Assembly: GCA_050015355.1 (NCBI GenBank)
Contig: JBEKBO010000087.1
Location: 1-19,128, forward strand
Direction of reading: 5' to 3'
Source of the DNA: CAWBRT01 sp050015355
GTDB lineage: Bacteria > Acidobacteriota > Terriglobia > Terriglobales > Acidobacteriaceae
Length of the DNA stretch: 19,128 bases
This document shows positions 6,272 to 14,721 of this stretch, piece after piece. Both the position numbers and the translations under genes were made by a program. Position 1 is the stretch's first letter, and the number at the start of each line of letters is the position of its first letter. The notes under the pieces are model-generated. The model was given only the letters and a program-made list of their open reading frames with translations, made no database searches and was not told the DNA's origin.

Positions 6272-9022
6272 ATGCCGCACGAATTGTCGAAGGCTTACGA
6301 CCCCAGTTTGATTGAGACGCGTTGGGCCGAATACTGGACCAACGAAAAACTCTTCCACGCAGAGATTCCCGAACCAATCCCGCCGGAGCAGAACGTGTTC
6401 ACGTTGCTGCTGCCCCCGCCGAACGTTACCGGCAGGCTGCACATGGGCCACATGCTCAACCACACGGAGATGGACATCATCGTGCGGTGGCATCGCATGC
6501 GCGGGTTTCTGACGATGTGGCTGCCAGGCACCGATCATGCCGGAATCGCCACCCAGATGATGGTCGAGCGGCAGTTGGCGTCGGAGGGAAAGAGCCGGCG
6601 TGGGATGGGCCGCACGGCATTCATCGAGCGCGTCTGGCAGTGGAAGCGGCACTACGGCGGATCGATTGTGGAGCAGATGAGGAGGATTGGCGATTCCGTC
6701 GATTGGGGCCGCGAATACTTCACCATGGACGACAATCTTTCGCACGCGGTGCGCGAAGCGTTCGTCAGGCTCTACGAAGAGGGGCTGATCTATCGTGGCA
6801 ACTACATCGTGAACTGGTGTCCACGGTGCGCGACCGCCATCTCCGACCTGGAAGTGGTGCACGAGGAGACGCACGGCAAGCTTTACGATCTCAAGTATCC
6901 GGTCATTGGATCTTCGGATTTCATTATTGTCTCGACGACCCGGCCGGAAACCATGTTGGGCGACACGGCAGTCGCGGTCAACCCGAGCGACGAGCGCTAC
7001 CGGCATTTGCACCAGGCCAAAGTTCTGCTGCCGCTGATGAACCGCGAGATTCCCATCATCCTGGACGAGCTGGCGAATCCCGAATTCGGAACCGGCGCGG
7101 TGAAGGTCACCCCGGCGCACGATCCCAACGACTTTCAGGCCGGACTGCGCCACAACCTGCCGCAGATCACGGTGATCGACGAAACCGGCACAATGAACGA
7201 GCAGGCCGGGCCGTATGTGGGCCTGGATCGCTTCGAGGCGCGCGTACGCGTGCTGCACGACCTGGAGAAACAGGGATTGCTGGTCGGCATCAAGGATCAC
7301 ACCCTGGCGATCGGCAAATGCGACCGCTGCAAGACCATTGTGGAGCCGCGCCTCTCGACGCAGTGGTTCGTGGCGGTGAACCGGAAGGCGAAGGATGGCA
7401 CTCCGAGCCTGGCCGAGCGAGCTATTCAGGTGGCCGAGGACGGGCGGATACGCTTTATTCCCGACAATTACAAACAGGTCTACCTGAACTGGATGACCAA
7501 CATTCACGACTGGTGCATCTCGCGCCAGCTTTGGTGGGGACATCGTATTCCGGCATGGCACTGCGCCCAGTGCCGCGAGATCATGGTGGCGCGCGAGGCT
7601 CCGGCACAGTGCTCGCGCTGCGGCGGCACGCGCCTGGAGCAGGATGCGGATGTGCTGGACACCTGGTTTTCCTCCGGACTTCTGCCGATGTCAGCCATGG
7701 GATGGCCCGGCAAAACCAGGGATCTGGACACCTTCTACCCGACTTCGCTGCTGATTACCGGCTTCGACATTCTGTTTTTCTGGGTGGCGCGCATGATCAT
7801 GATGGGCTGCCACTTCCTGGCCGATCACGAGCGCGGTATCGTGCCCTTCCGGCACGTTTATATCCACGGACTGGTGCGCGATGCCGAACGCCAGAAGATG
7901 TCGAAGACCAAGGGCAACGTGGTCGACCCGATCGAGACCATCGAGAAGTACGGTACCGACGCGACACGCTTCACGCTGGCGACCATGGCCGCTCCGGGTG
8001 CGGATATCGCATTTTCGGAGAGCCGCACGGAGAGCTACAGGGCCTTCGCCAACAAGATCTGGAACGCGGCCCGCTTCATTTTCATGAACGTCGACCGGGC
8101 CGAGCAGGAGAAGGCCTGGTCGCTGCGCGAATTTCGGCCGCCAGCGGAAGATGCGGCTGGCATTCCCGGCTTCGTGGCGACGACCCTCGAAGATCGCTGG
8201 ATACTTTCGCGCTTCAACCGCGTCGCCAATGAAGTCAACGAAGCGCTGACGGATTATCGCTTTCATGAAGCCGCGCACGTGGTCTATCACTTTTTCTGGG
8301 GCGAGTTCTGCGACTGGTATATCGAGCTGGTCAAGCCAGGATTGGCTGAGTTGAGCGATCGCGAGGCCTCGAAAACCGCGTTTCAGAACGTCGTCTTGCT
8401 GTTCGAGGCTGCGCTGCGCCTGCTCTCGCCGTTCATGCCGTTCATTACCGAAGAGATCTGGCACGCGGTCTACGATGGCAAGCCGCCGCTGAAGTCGATC
8501 GCGCTGGCCCGCTATCCCAGGCGCAACGAAGCGCAAGTCTCCGCCGAGGCCGAGACGGAGATGGCGGTGCTGCAAGACCTGATCGTAAGCGTGCGCAACA
8601 TCAGGGCCGAGCTGAAGGTCGTGCCCAGAGAGCGGCTGCCGATCGAGGTCTTCGCCGACGCCGAAGTCCGCGAACTTGTGACCCGCAATGCGGCGGCGGT
8701 GGCACGGCTTGCCAGCGTGGACGGAATCGGCTTCGTCGAGCGGGCACTGGCCAATGAAGCGAACTCGCGCAGCACGGCCCGCTTCGACGTGCACGTGGTT
8801 TACCAGCAGAAGATCGATGTTGCCGCCGAACGCGAGCGGCTCAACAAGGAACTGGAAAAATTGGATCACGAATTTGGCAATGCGCAACGCCAGCTTGCCA
8901 ACCAGCAGTTTTTGTCCAAGGCCCCGGCCCACGTGGTTGAGGGGTTGCGCAAGCGGGAAGCGGAGTTGAAGGTCCTGCAGCAAAAAGCAAAGGACGCCCT
9001 GGACTCTTTGACGGGCGGGTAA
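6272..9022 (+). CDS. valS: Valine--tRNA ligase
   Basis: Class I aminoacyl-tRNA synthetase that charges tRNA-Val in the cytosol. The 916-residue length is normal. It shows PPPNVTGRLHMGH with the HIGH-type motif HMGH at 57-60, GTDHAGIATQ, the editing (CP1) domain signature TTRPETMLGDTAVAV, and the KMSKS-type motif KMSKT at 542-546. Two CxxC pairs (CAQC and CSRC, encoded around 7560-7625) form a probable zinc site just before DVLDTWFSSGLLP. The C-terminus is the ValRS-type coiled coil, with AERERLNKELEKLDHEF and a downstream leucine/lysine-rich helix. The ATG at 6272 is preferred over one at 6218 because AGGA precedes it and the protein then begins directly with the conserved YDPSLIETRW region. 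Long open frames antisense to it and in the +1 frame are shadows of biased codon use. nadC follows ten bases after its stop. Confidence 0.98.
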   Translation: MPHELSKAYDPSLIETRWAEYWTNEKLFHAEIPEPIPPEQNVFTLLLPPPNVTGRLHMGHMLNHTEMDIIVRWHRMRGFLTMWLPGTDHAGIATQMMVERQLASEGKSRRGMGRTAFIERVWQWKRHYGGSIVEQMRRIGDSVDWGREYFTMDDNLSHAVREAFVRLYEEGLIYRGNYIVNWCPRCATAISDLEVVHEETHGKLYDLKYPVIGSSDFIIVSTTRPETMLGDTAVAVNPSDERYRHLHQAKVLLPLMNREIPIILDELANPEFGTGAVKVTPAHDPNDFQAGLRHNLPQITVIDETGTMNEQAGPYVGLDRFEARVRVLHDLEKQGLLVGIKDHTLAIGKCDRCKTIVEPRLSTQWFVAVNRKAKDGTPSLAERAIQVAEDGRIRFIPDNYKQVYLNWMTNIHDWCISRQLWWGHRIPAWHCAQCREIMVAREAPAQCSRCGGTRLEQDADVLDTWFSSGLLPMSAMGWPGKTRDLDTFYPTSLLITGFDILFFWVARMIMMGCHFLADHERGIVPFRHVYIHGLVRDAERQKMSKTKGNVVDPIETIEKYGTDATRFTLATMAAPGADIAFSESRTESYRAFANKIWNAARFIFMNVDRAEQEKAWSLREFRPPAEDAAGIPGFVATTLEDRWILSRFNRVANEVNEALTDYRFHEAAHVVYHFFWGEFCDWYIELVKPGLAELSDREASKTAFQNVVLLFEAALRLLSPFMPFITEEIWHAVYDGKPPLKSIALARYPRRNEAQVSAEAETEMAVLQDLIVSVRNIRAELKVVPRERLPIEVFADAEVRELVTRNAAAVARLASVDGIGFVERALANEANSRSTARFDVHVVYQQKIDVAAERERLNKELEKLDHEFGNAQRQLANQQFLSKAPAHVVEGLRKREAELKVLQQKAKDALDSLTGG

Positions 9023-9032
9023 GAGATACGTT

Positions 9033-9911
9033 ATGGACTGGGCAAGCCGTCGAGCAAGCAGTGTGCTGGAAAGCGCGTTGCAGGAAGACCGCGCCACGCA
9101 TGACGCTACGAGCCATGCGTGTATCGATGAAGGCCAGCTCGCGGTTGCAACCATTCTTGCCAAGCAGGATTGCGTTCTGGCCGGGATCGGAGCGGTAGCG
9201 CGCATTTTTGAAGTGTTTGCCCAACTGGAAGGATCCGTGCACATTCATGCGGAAGTGACCACGCACACCGAAATCTTTGACGGGGTGCGCCTGCACAAAG
9301 GCCAGCCGGTCGCGGTCATCCGTCACAATGCGCGCGCCATTCTCTCCTGCGAACGCGTGATTCTGAACCTGCTGCAACGCATGAGCGGTATCGCCACCGC
9401 TACCCGCCGCTATGTGGATGCGATTGCCGGGACCAAGTGCCGCATTCTGGACACGCGCAAGACGGCGCCCGGCTTGCGGCTGATCGATAAATACGCCGTG
9501 CGTTGCGGAGGCGGCCAGAACCATCGGCTCGATCTCTCCGACGGAATCCTCGTCAAGAACAACCATGTCGACTTGGCCGGCGGCATTCGCGAGGTTTTGG
9601 AAAGGGCGCATCGCAACCGCCAGGGCGAGCAGCCGATCCAGGTGGAAGTACGCTCCATGGCCGAGCTGGAAGACGCGCTCCAGTACGGCGCGGAGGCGAT
9701 CCTGCTGGACAACATGACTCCCGGGCAGGTGTGTCTGGCGGTGCAGCGGGTGGCGCAGCACACGCGCCGCGTGCCGTTGGAGGCCTCCGGCGGCATCACG
9801 CTGGAGAATGTGCGCGCCTACGCCGAGGCGGGCGTGGACTATATCTCGGTAGGGGCGCTGACCCACTCCCCGCGCGCGGTGGACTTGAGCATGAGAATTG
9901 TCCCGGTTTAG
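9033..9911 (+). CDS. nadC: Nicotinate-nucleotide diphosphorylase (carboxylating), quinolinate phosphoribosyltransferase
   Basis: Converts quinolinate and PRPP to nicotinate mononucleotide, CO2 and pyrophosphate in de novo NAD synthesis. The 292 residues match the family length and architecture: an N-terminal open sandwich domain to about 110, then the barrel with LDTRKTAPGLR (139-149), GGGQNHR (159-165), LVKNNHV (173-179), LLDNM (224-228) and EASGGI (250-255). Basic residues expected to bind quinolinate and PRPP phosphate are present (R142, K143, R149, H164, R165, K175). Two N-terminal variations are mild: THDATSHACI where families usually have GD.T, and RHNAR where G-A-R is usual. It begins ten bases after valS with only a weak AAGAG ribosome-binding site, which suggests coupled expression. 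nadA and nadB are not in the window. Confidence 0.96.
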   Translation: MDWASRRASSVLESALQEDRATHDATSHACIDEGQLAVATILAKQDCVLAGIGAVARIFEVFAQLEGSVHIHAEVTTHTEIFDGVRLHKGQPVAVIRHNARAILSCERVILNLLQRMSGIATATRRYVDAIAGTKCRILDTRKTAPGLRLIDKYAVRCGGGQNHRLDLSDGILVKNNHVDLAGGIREVLERAHRNRQGEQPIQVEVRSMAELEDALQYGAEAILLDNMTPGQVCLAVQRVAQHTRRVPLEASGGITLENVRAYAEAGVDYISVGALTHSPRAVDLSMRIVPV

Positions 9912-9942
9912 GCCATAGGATGTCCCTACGCTTCATTTTGCT

Positions 9943-9971
9943 TTGCCCCGCGGACGGCAATCCCCGATAAT
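9943..9971 (+). promoter_or_regulatory. Candidate internal promoter upstream of birA
   Basis: TTGCCC (9943-9948) and GATAAT (9966-9971) are separated by 17 bases, matching four and five of six consensus positions. They lie in the 87-base gap between nadC and birA, about 30-40 bases before the possible birA starts. This could let birA-coaX be expressed independently of valS-nadC. Confidence 0.35.
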
Positions 9972-9998
9972 CGTCACGCACTCTGTCGGCGACGACTG

Positions 9999-11045
9999 GT
10001 GCGTGGCAGCATGGCTTTGAAGACACAACCCGGAGATCGTGCGGGAGCCGGCGAGTCCTCGGCGCGCACCGATGCGCGTCTGGGCCGGTTGCTGCGCCGG
10101 CTGGAAGATCATCCGATGCTGGTGATGAGTGGCACCAAGCTGGCGGAGGAGCTGGGCACGAGCCGCTCGGAAGTGTGGCGCCTGGTGGAGCAACTCCGCG
10201 AGTTTGGGGTTGAAATCTCCGGCCATCCGTCGACCGGATACCGGCTGGAAAAAGTTCCGGACCTGCTGCTGCCGGAGATCCTGAATCCGCTGCTCGAGGC
10301 GACGATTTTCGCCGATAACGTCCACCACTTCTTCCGCGTTGGGTCAACGAACACATTGGCGATGAGTGCCGCCAGCCAGGGAGAGCCCGAGGGAGCGGTG
10401 TTCGTGGCCGAGGAGCAGACTGCCGGACGCGGCAGAGGGGGGCATCGCTGGGAGTCGGATTCCTCCAAAGGGATCTACTGCTCGGCGGTGCTGCGGCCGC
10501 ATCTGGCCCCCGCGGACGTGCTGCTGATCTCGCTGGCAGCGGGTTTGGCCGTGTGGGAAGCGGTGCACGAAGTAACCGGCGTCGAGGCCGACCTGCGCTG
10601 GCCGAATGATGTGCTGTGCGGCGATGCAAAAGTCTGCGGAATCTTGATCGAGATGCATGCCGAAGCGACGCGCGTTCAGCATATCGTGGCCGGCATGGGG
10701 CTCAACGTGAATCAGCGTGAGTTTCCGCCCGAGCTGCTGCCTATCGCAACCTCGCTTCGCCTCGAAAGCGGGCGCGATTGGTCTCGCGTGGAACTGGCTG
10801 CCGCCCTGCTAAAATCTCTCGACCGCGAGTATCGGGCGTTCGTCGCGGATCTCGGCGTAGCCCGGCGGGACGTCCTGCGGCGGTTCGAACTGCATTCTTC
10901 GTACGTGCGGGGACGCGCCGTTCAAGTGGACGAAGACGGCGGTTACCATGGGACAACCGTGGGGTTGGATGCGCGCGGTTTTTTGCAAGTGCAGACCGAA
11001 GCGGGGATAAAGACCGTGCTCTCGGGCGGAGTGCGGCCAAAATAG
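9999..11045 (+). CDS. birA: Bifunctional biotin--[acetyl-CoA-carboxylase] ligase / biotin operon repressor
   Basis: Attaches biotin to the carboxyl-carrier protein through biotinyl-5'-AMP. The N-terminal winged helix suggests it also binds DNA as a biotin-responsive repressor. Residues about 28-84 form the wHTH (LAEELGTSRSEVWRLVEQL, then the wing GHPSTGYRLEK). The ligase domain shows STN at 116-118, the biotin/adenylate loop GRGRGGHRW at 143-151, RWPND at 200-204, KVCGILIE at 211-218 with the catalytic-type Lys211, and GMGLNVN at 232-238. The C-terminal SH3-like domain closes the 348-residue chain. The start is either GTG at 9999 or ATG at 10011; neither has a good ribosome-binding site and the domain content is unchanged. 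No biotin biosynthesis gene or obvious operator occurs in the window, so the regulatory role is inferred from the domain. Confidence 0.95.
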   Translation: MRGSMALKTQPGDRAGAGESSARTDARLGRLLRRLEDHPMLVMSGTKLAEELGTSRSEVWRLVEQLREFGVEISGHPSTGYRLEKVPDLLLPEILNPLLEATIFADNVHHFFRVGSTNTLAMSAASQGEPEGAVFVAEEQTAGRGRGGHRWESDSSKGIYCSAVLRPHLAPADVLLISLAAGLAVWEAVHEVTGVEADLRWPNDVLCGDAKVCGILIEMHAEATRVQHIVAGMGLNVNQREFPPELLPIATSLRLESGRDWSRVELAAALLKSLDREYRAFVADLGVARRDVLRRFELHSSYVRGRAVQVDEDGGYHGTTVGLDARGFLQVQTEAGIKTVLSGGVRPK

Positions 11046-11182
11046 GGCAAAAGACTCCGGCTCTCAGCAAGTGGTGAGCGGTTTGCGGTGTCGTATGCTG
11101 GAGGCAGCGGCTCCGCGCGGAAGGCTTCGGGCCGCGAATGTTATGACGGAATCGCCGGGGAAACGGCACAGGAACTGAATTC

Positions 11183-12031
11183 ATGCTTTTCGTGCTCGAT
11201 GTGGGAAATACGAATGCGGTATTGGGCGTCTACGGCAGCGAGGACCCAAGCGAAGGTCCAGCGCAGTTGCTGGCTCACTGGCGCGTTTCCAGCAACCGCA
11301 ACCAGACGGTCGATGAATACGGAGTGCTCTTCCGCAACCTGTTTTCGATGAGCCGGATCGATCCCAAGCAGATCAAGGGGATCGTGATTTCCTCGGTTGT
11401 ACCGCCAATTGATTCCACCTTGCGCGCCGTCTGTGAGAGGTACTTTCACCTGAAGCCGCTGTTCATCGAGCCCGGTGTGAAGACCGGAATGCCGGTGCAC
11501 TACGACAATCCCGCCGAGGTCGGCGCGGATCGCATTGTCAACGGCGTCGCCGCCTTCGAGAAGTACGGCGGGCCTTGCGTGATCGTGGACTTCGGCACGG
11601 CAACCACCTTCGACGCCATTTCCGCCAAGGGCGAGTACCTGGGCGGCGTAATCTGCCCAGGCATCGGCATCTCGGCGGAGGCGCTGTTCATGCGCACGGC
11701 CAGGCTGCCGCGCGTCGATATCCGAAAGACCACAAAAGTGATCGGCACCAATACCGTTGCCAGCCTGCAATCGGGGCTGTATTACGGCTACATCGGGTTG
11801 ATCGATGGCGTCCTGGAGCGCTTATTCGGCGAGCTGGGAAAAGCGACGGTGGTAGCGACCGGCGGCTTGGCGCAGCTGTTCGGAGGCGGGTCGAAGTACA
11901 TCTCGGTGGTTGACGATCTGCTGACGCTGGAGGGCATGCGCATCATCTGGGAGCGCAATTCCGCCTATCAGCGGAAGCGGCAGGAAGCGCAGAAAACTGT
12001 GGAAGACGATCCGGCGCAGCGTGAGAAGTGA
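11183..12031 (+). CDS. coaX: Type III pantothenate kinase
   Basis: Phosphorylates pantothenate in the first committed step of coenzyme A synthesis; the type III enzymes belong to the ASKHA fold and need a monovalent cation. The 282 residues carry the N-terminal phosphate loop LDVGNTN (5-11), PGVKTGMPV (97-105), GADRIVN (114-120) containing the catalytic Asp, VDFGTATTFD (135-144), GGVICPG (154-160) and the later VATGGLA. The C-terminus after about 265 is a charged, probably flexible tail rich in Lys and Glu. The ATG at 11183 has AGGA nine bases upstream. It follows birA after 137 bases. The order nadC-birA-coaX groups three cofactor functions, which I believe recurs in several bacterial phyla. 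Confidence 0.96.
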   Translation: MLFVLDVGNTNAVLGVYGSEDPSEGPAQLLAHWRVSSNRNQTVDEYGVLFRNLFSMSRIDPKQIKGIVISSVVPPIDSTLRAVCERYFHLKPLFIEPGVKTGMPVHYDNPAEVGADRIVNGVAAFEKYGGPCVIVDFGTATTFDAISAKGEYLGGVICPGIGISAEALFMRTARLPRVDIRKTTKVIGTNTVASLQSGLYYGYIGLIDGVLERLFGELGKATVVATGGLAQLFGGGSKYISVVDDLLTLEGMRIIWERNSAYQRKRQEAQKTVEDDPAQREK

Positions 12032-12046
12032 TGTGATCTGAAGAAT

Positions 12047-12448
12047 CTACTTGTACATGTGCGGATAGGCGGCACGCATTTTCGCGGCCTGCTCGCGCGC
12101 CATCTCAATCTGCACCAATTCCCCTTTCCCCATACCCGGGCACCATGTGGCAGTCTTGTGCCATTCCTTCCTGCTTTCCACCAATTCCGGCCAAAAGGGG
12201 AAAACGCGGCACTGCGCGGGCTTGACCGGATGGATGGAGCAACCGTCATCACGAAGAAAAATACATTGACCATTTTGAGGGGTGCGCAGACGGCGAGTGT
12301 TTTTCGTCCGATAGATGAACCGGTTCTCAAACTTCCCCTTGGGCATGGAGAGAAACTCCGCCGCGCGCTCGATGTCGCGTTCGGTGAGATGGACGAATCC
12401 CTTCTGCTCGCAGCATTTCGTACACCCCGGCTGGCATTGGAAGCGCAT
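12047..12448 (-). CDS. YkgJ-family cysteine-cluster protein (probable metal or Fe-S binding)
   Basis: A 133-residue protein with the cluster signature of the YkgJ / zinc-or-iron chelating family (formerly UPF0153): C-x3-C-x2-CC at 5, 9, 12 and 13, then C62, C70, C80 in CSIHPVKPAQCRVFPFWP, and C103 in TWCPGM. Eight cysteines in all. Function is not established for the family; a metal or Fe-S cofactor is inferred from the ligands. The ATG at 12446-12448 makes the protein start just before the cysteine motif, as is usual, though its AGG lies immediately adjacent. An upstream in-frame ATG at 12499 would add 17 residues. It converges on coaX with 15 bases between stops and diverges from the next hypothetical gene. 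Confidence 0.85.
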   Translation of the reverse strand: MRFQCQPGCTKCCEQKGFVHLTERDIERAAEFLSMPKGKFENRFIYRTKNTRRLRTPQNGQCIFLRDDGCSIHPVKPAQCRVFPFWPELVESRKEWHKTATWCPGMGKGELVQIEMAREQAAKMRAAYPHMYK

Positions 12449-12542
12449 CCTGTGATTGTATCGGCGGCAGCCCGGCGTTGATAGATCGGGAACACGCATT
12501 CCCGGAACCGCTCCAGTTGGAGACTGGTAGTAAGCTGGTGAG

Positions 12543-13229
12543 GTGGAGAATTACCGCTTCGATTACTTCAGCGACATAGAGGAACACTTTTGCCGCCGCC
12601 GCGGAACGGTGCTCGTCGCCTCGACCCTCGATTGGGTGTTGATGGAGTCGTGGAAAGATGCGGGCGTGCCGCTGGAGGCGGTGCTGCGCGGCATCGATGC
12701 GAGCTTCGACAAATACGATCGTCGTCCGAGCAAGACGCGCAAGATCAATTCGCTCGCCTATTGTTCGCAGGAAGTGCTGGCGGCGGCCGAACAGATGAAG
12801 GAGGCAGCCGTCGGAAGCGCGAGAGAACCTCGCGACAATGGCCTCGAACGGGAGCGGGTAGCCGCGTTCCTGGGAAGGAATGCGAAAGCCTTTGAGTTGG
12901 CCACGGTTCCCGATGCGGCGCGGCAACTGGTGGGCGAAGACGCGCGGAAACTGGCTGAACTGGCAAAGCAGGTCGGCGCGCAGTCCAGCTTCAGCCTGGA
13001 AGACCTGGAACGGCGTCTGACCGTGATGGAGGAGAAGCTGTTCGCGGCGCTATTGGCTTCGTCGCCGGATGATCTGTTGGTGGAGATCCGCGCCCAGGCC
13101 GAGCGTGAACTGGCGCCTTACCGGAGTAAGATGACGGGGCCGCAGATCGATCAGTTGCTGAAGCAATACACGAACAAGCGCTTGCTCGACCACTACAAAC
13201 TGCCGCGCCTCAGCCTTTTCTACATGTGA
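12543..13229 (+). CDS. Conserved hypothetical protein, alpha-helical, soluble
   Basis: I know no function. The 228 residues lack a signal peptide and membrane segments. The N-terminal 75 residues look ordered and conserved in style: FDYFSDIEEHFCRRRG, then STLDWVLMESWKDAGVPLEAVLRGID and FDKY, then SLAYCSQEV. A charged helical middle follows, with possible coiled coil around SLEDLERRLTVMEEKLFAA, and the chain ends LLDHYKLPRLSLFYM. I associate the N-terminal pattern with proteins recurrent in Acidobacteriota, from memory only. The start codon is GTG with GGTGAG just upstream. It precedes the RNA methyltransferase gene by 80 bases, where an inverted repeat (CGCCGG 13255-13260 / CCGGCG 13272-13277) lies. 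Codon use and composition match the neighbours. Confidence 0.8.
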   Translation: MENYRFDYFSDIEEHFCRRRGTVLVASTLDWVLMESWKDAGVPLEAVLRGIDASFDKYDRRPSKTRKINSLAYCSQEVLAAAEQMKEAAVGSAREPRDNGLERERVAAFLGRNAKAFELATVPDAARQLVGEDARKLAELAKQVGAQSSFSLEDLERRLTVMEEKLFAALLASSPDDLLVEIRAQAERELAPYRSKMTGPQIDQLLKQYTNKRLLDHYKLPRLSLFYM

Positions 13230-13309
13230 GTAGCTAGCGGCCAGGAAGGGTACTCGCCGGCGTCCGGGATACCGGCGCGGAGAGAGCGAACGCACCGATT
13301 TCACTGCTT

Positions 13310-14671
13310 ATGCCGAAAGTCACCATCGAAAAAATGATTTACGGCGGCGACGGCCTCGGGCGGCTGCGCCCTGCTCCGGCCAGCCCAGGCGAATCCGCCA
13401 GCCGGAACTCACCGGCCAACGAGCGCGGCAAGGCCGTGTTCGTGCCTTTCGTGCTCGAGGGCGAAGCGATTGACGTTGAGATCGTCGAGCAACGTCCCGG
13501 GTTCGCTCGCGGCAAAACAGTCTCGTTGCTTTCACCCTCGCCGCAGCGTGTCGAGCCGGGCTGTCCGTACTTCGGCCGCTGCGGCGGCTGCCAGTATCAG
13601 CACGCCAGCTACGAGCACCAACTGGCGATGAAGCAACGCATTCTGCGCGACGCGTTACGGCGTACCGCCAAGGTGGAATTGGCAGTCGAGTTAAAGGTCC
13701 ATGCGTCACCGCCGTGGAATTACCGCAATCGCACGCGGATGAAGGTGACGAACCAACCGGAATTTGCGATCGGATATTTCGAGCACGGATCGCACCGCCT
13801 GCTGTCGATCGAGCACTGCCCCATTAGCTCTCCACTGATCAACCGTGCGCTGCAGGCGTTGCGGCAGTCGAGCGAGTTCCGGTCCCTGGCTGGAGACATT
13901 GCCGAGGTTCAGTTTTTCGCCAATCACGACGACCACGCGCTGCTGCTGGAGGTTTATGCGAGGAAAACCGCCGGCGTGGAGTCGTTTCGGCCCGCTTTCC
14001 AGGCGCTTCAAGCCGGACTGCCCGAACTCCAGGGTCTGGCGTTGTTCCAATTCCAGGGCGAAGACGAAGAAGATGAGACCAGCGGCCCGCGCGGCTCGCA
14101 GCGCGCGGCGCCGGAGTTTTTGGGCGAGCGTGGGCTGAAGTATGCGACCTCGGAAGGCCCGTTTCGCGCCGAGGCGGGAGCTTTTTTCCAGACGAACCGG
14201 TTCCTGGTGGACGAACTGCTGAGTATCGTTCTCGCCAGCCACGAGGGCCGACACGCGCTGGACCTTTACGCCGGCGTGGGCCTGTTTTCGGTGCCGTTGT
14301 CGCGAAGGTTCCAGCGCGTCACGGCCGTGGAAATCGCTCCTCTTTCCGTCCATGCCTTGCGCGCCAACAGCGGTGGAAAAGTCGAGGTGGTTGCCGCTGC
14401 CACCGAGCAGTTTTTGCGCGGCTTCCATGCGTCCGGGAAGTTGGACCTGGTAGTGGTCGATCCTCCGCGCGCCGGGTTGGGAGAAAGAACCGCGCGTGCG
14501 CTGGCCCGGTTAAAGACCGCGAAATTGATTTACGTCTCTTGCGACCCGGCCACCCTGTCGAGGGACTTGCGGGTGCTGGTAGAATCAGGTTTTCACATTG
14601 AAGAAGCGCACTTGGTGGACCTGTTCCCGCAGACTTTCCACATCGAGACGGTTTTCCGGCTCGCGCGATAG
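13310..14671 (+). CDS. TrmA/RlmC/RlmD-type 23S rRNA or tRNA (uracil-5-)-methyltransferase
   Basis: SAM-dependent 5-methyluridine methyltransferase with a 4Fe-4S cluster. Order of parts: TRAM domain (about 1-75), Fe-S cysteines C85, C91, C94 (CPYFGRCGGCQYQH) and C170 (IEHCPIS), RNA-binding middle, and Rossmann methyltransferase with FFQTNRF (292-298), DLYAGVGLFSVPL (318-330), VVDPPRAGLG (382-391) and the nucleophile C411 in YVSCDPATLSRDL. The final HIETV supplies the expected general-base Glu. All catalytic features are intact. Two insertions are unusual: about 20 Ser/Ala/Pro/Glu-rich residues inside the TRAM domain (20-40) and an acidic stretch at about 250-268. The ATG at 13310 starts right at the TRAM domain and lacks a close ribosome-binding site. 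Whether the target is U747/U1939 of 23S rRNA or U54 of tRNA cannot be decided, so no symbol is given. Confidence 0.93.
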   Translation: MPKVTIEKMIYGGDGLGRLRPAPASPGESASRNSPANERGKAVFVPFVLEGEAIDVEIVEQRPGFARGKTVSLLSPSPQRVEPGCPYFGRCGGCQYQHASYEHQLAMKQRILRDALRRTAKVELAVELKVHASPPWNYRNRTRMKVTNQPEFAIGYFEHGSHRLLSIEHCPISSPLINRALQALRQSSEFRSLAGDIAEVQFFANHDDHALLLEVYARKTAGVESFRPAFQALQAGLPELQGLALFQFQGEDEEDETSGPRGSQRAAPEFLGERGLKYATSEGPFRAEAGAFFQTNRFLVDELLSIVLASHEGRHALDLYAGVGLFSVPLSRRFQRVTAVEIAPLSVHALRANSGGKVEVVAAATEQFLRGFHASGKLDLVVVDPPRAGLGERTARALARLKTAKLIYVSCDPATLSRDLRVLVESGFHIEEAHLVDLFPQTFHIETVFRLAR

Positions 14672-14721
14672 GATTCGGGAATGTTCGGGCCACAGCTTGA
14701 ATCCAGACGAGGGAGGAAGAC

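Noticed and set aside
5519..7561. Minus-strand open frame of 680 codons across the receiver gene and valS
   Set aside because: It spans two real genes and the spacer between them, has no family motif, and is rich in His/Arg as expected for the complement of biased codons.
6322..8232. Plus-strand open frame of 636 codons inside valS
   Set aside because: Fully nested in valS in another frame; the valS frame carries every catalytic motif and this one none.
7691..9244. Minus-strand open frame of 517 codons antisense to valS and nadC
   Set aside because: Overlaps two certain genes on the other strand, has no recognisable motif and no independent promoter.
9919..9969. 16-codon reading frame between nadC and birA
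   Set aside because: Too short, without distinctive composition, and it overlaps the better-supported candidate promoter of birA.
11095..11178. 27-codon reading frame ending four bases before coaX
   Set aside because: Could pass for a leader peptide, but it has no ribosome-binding site, no amino-acid run suggesting attenuation and no paired hairpins.
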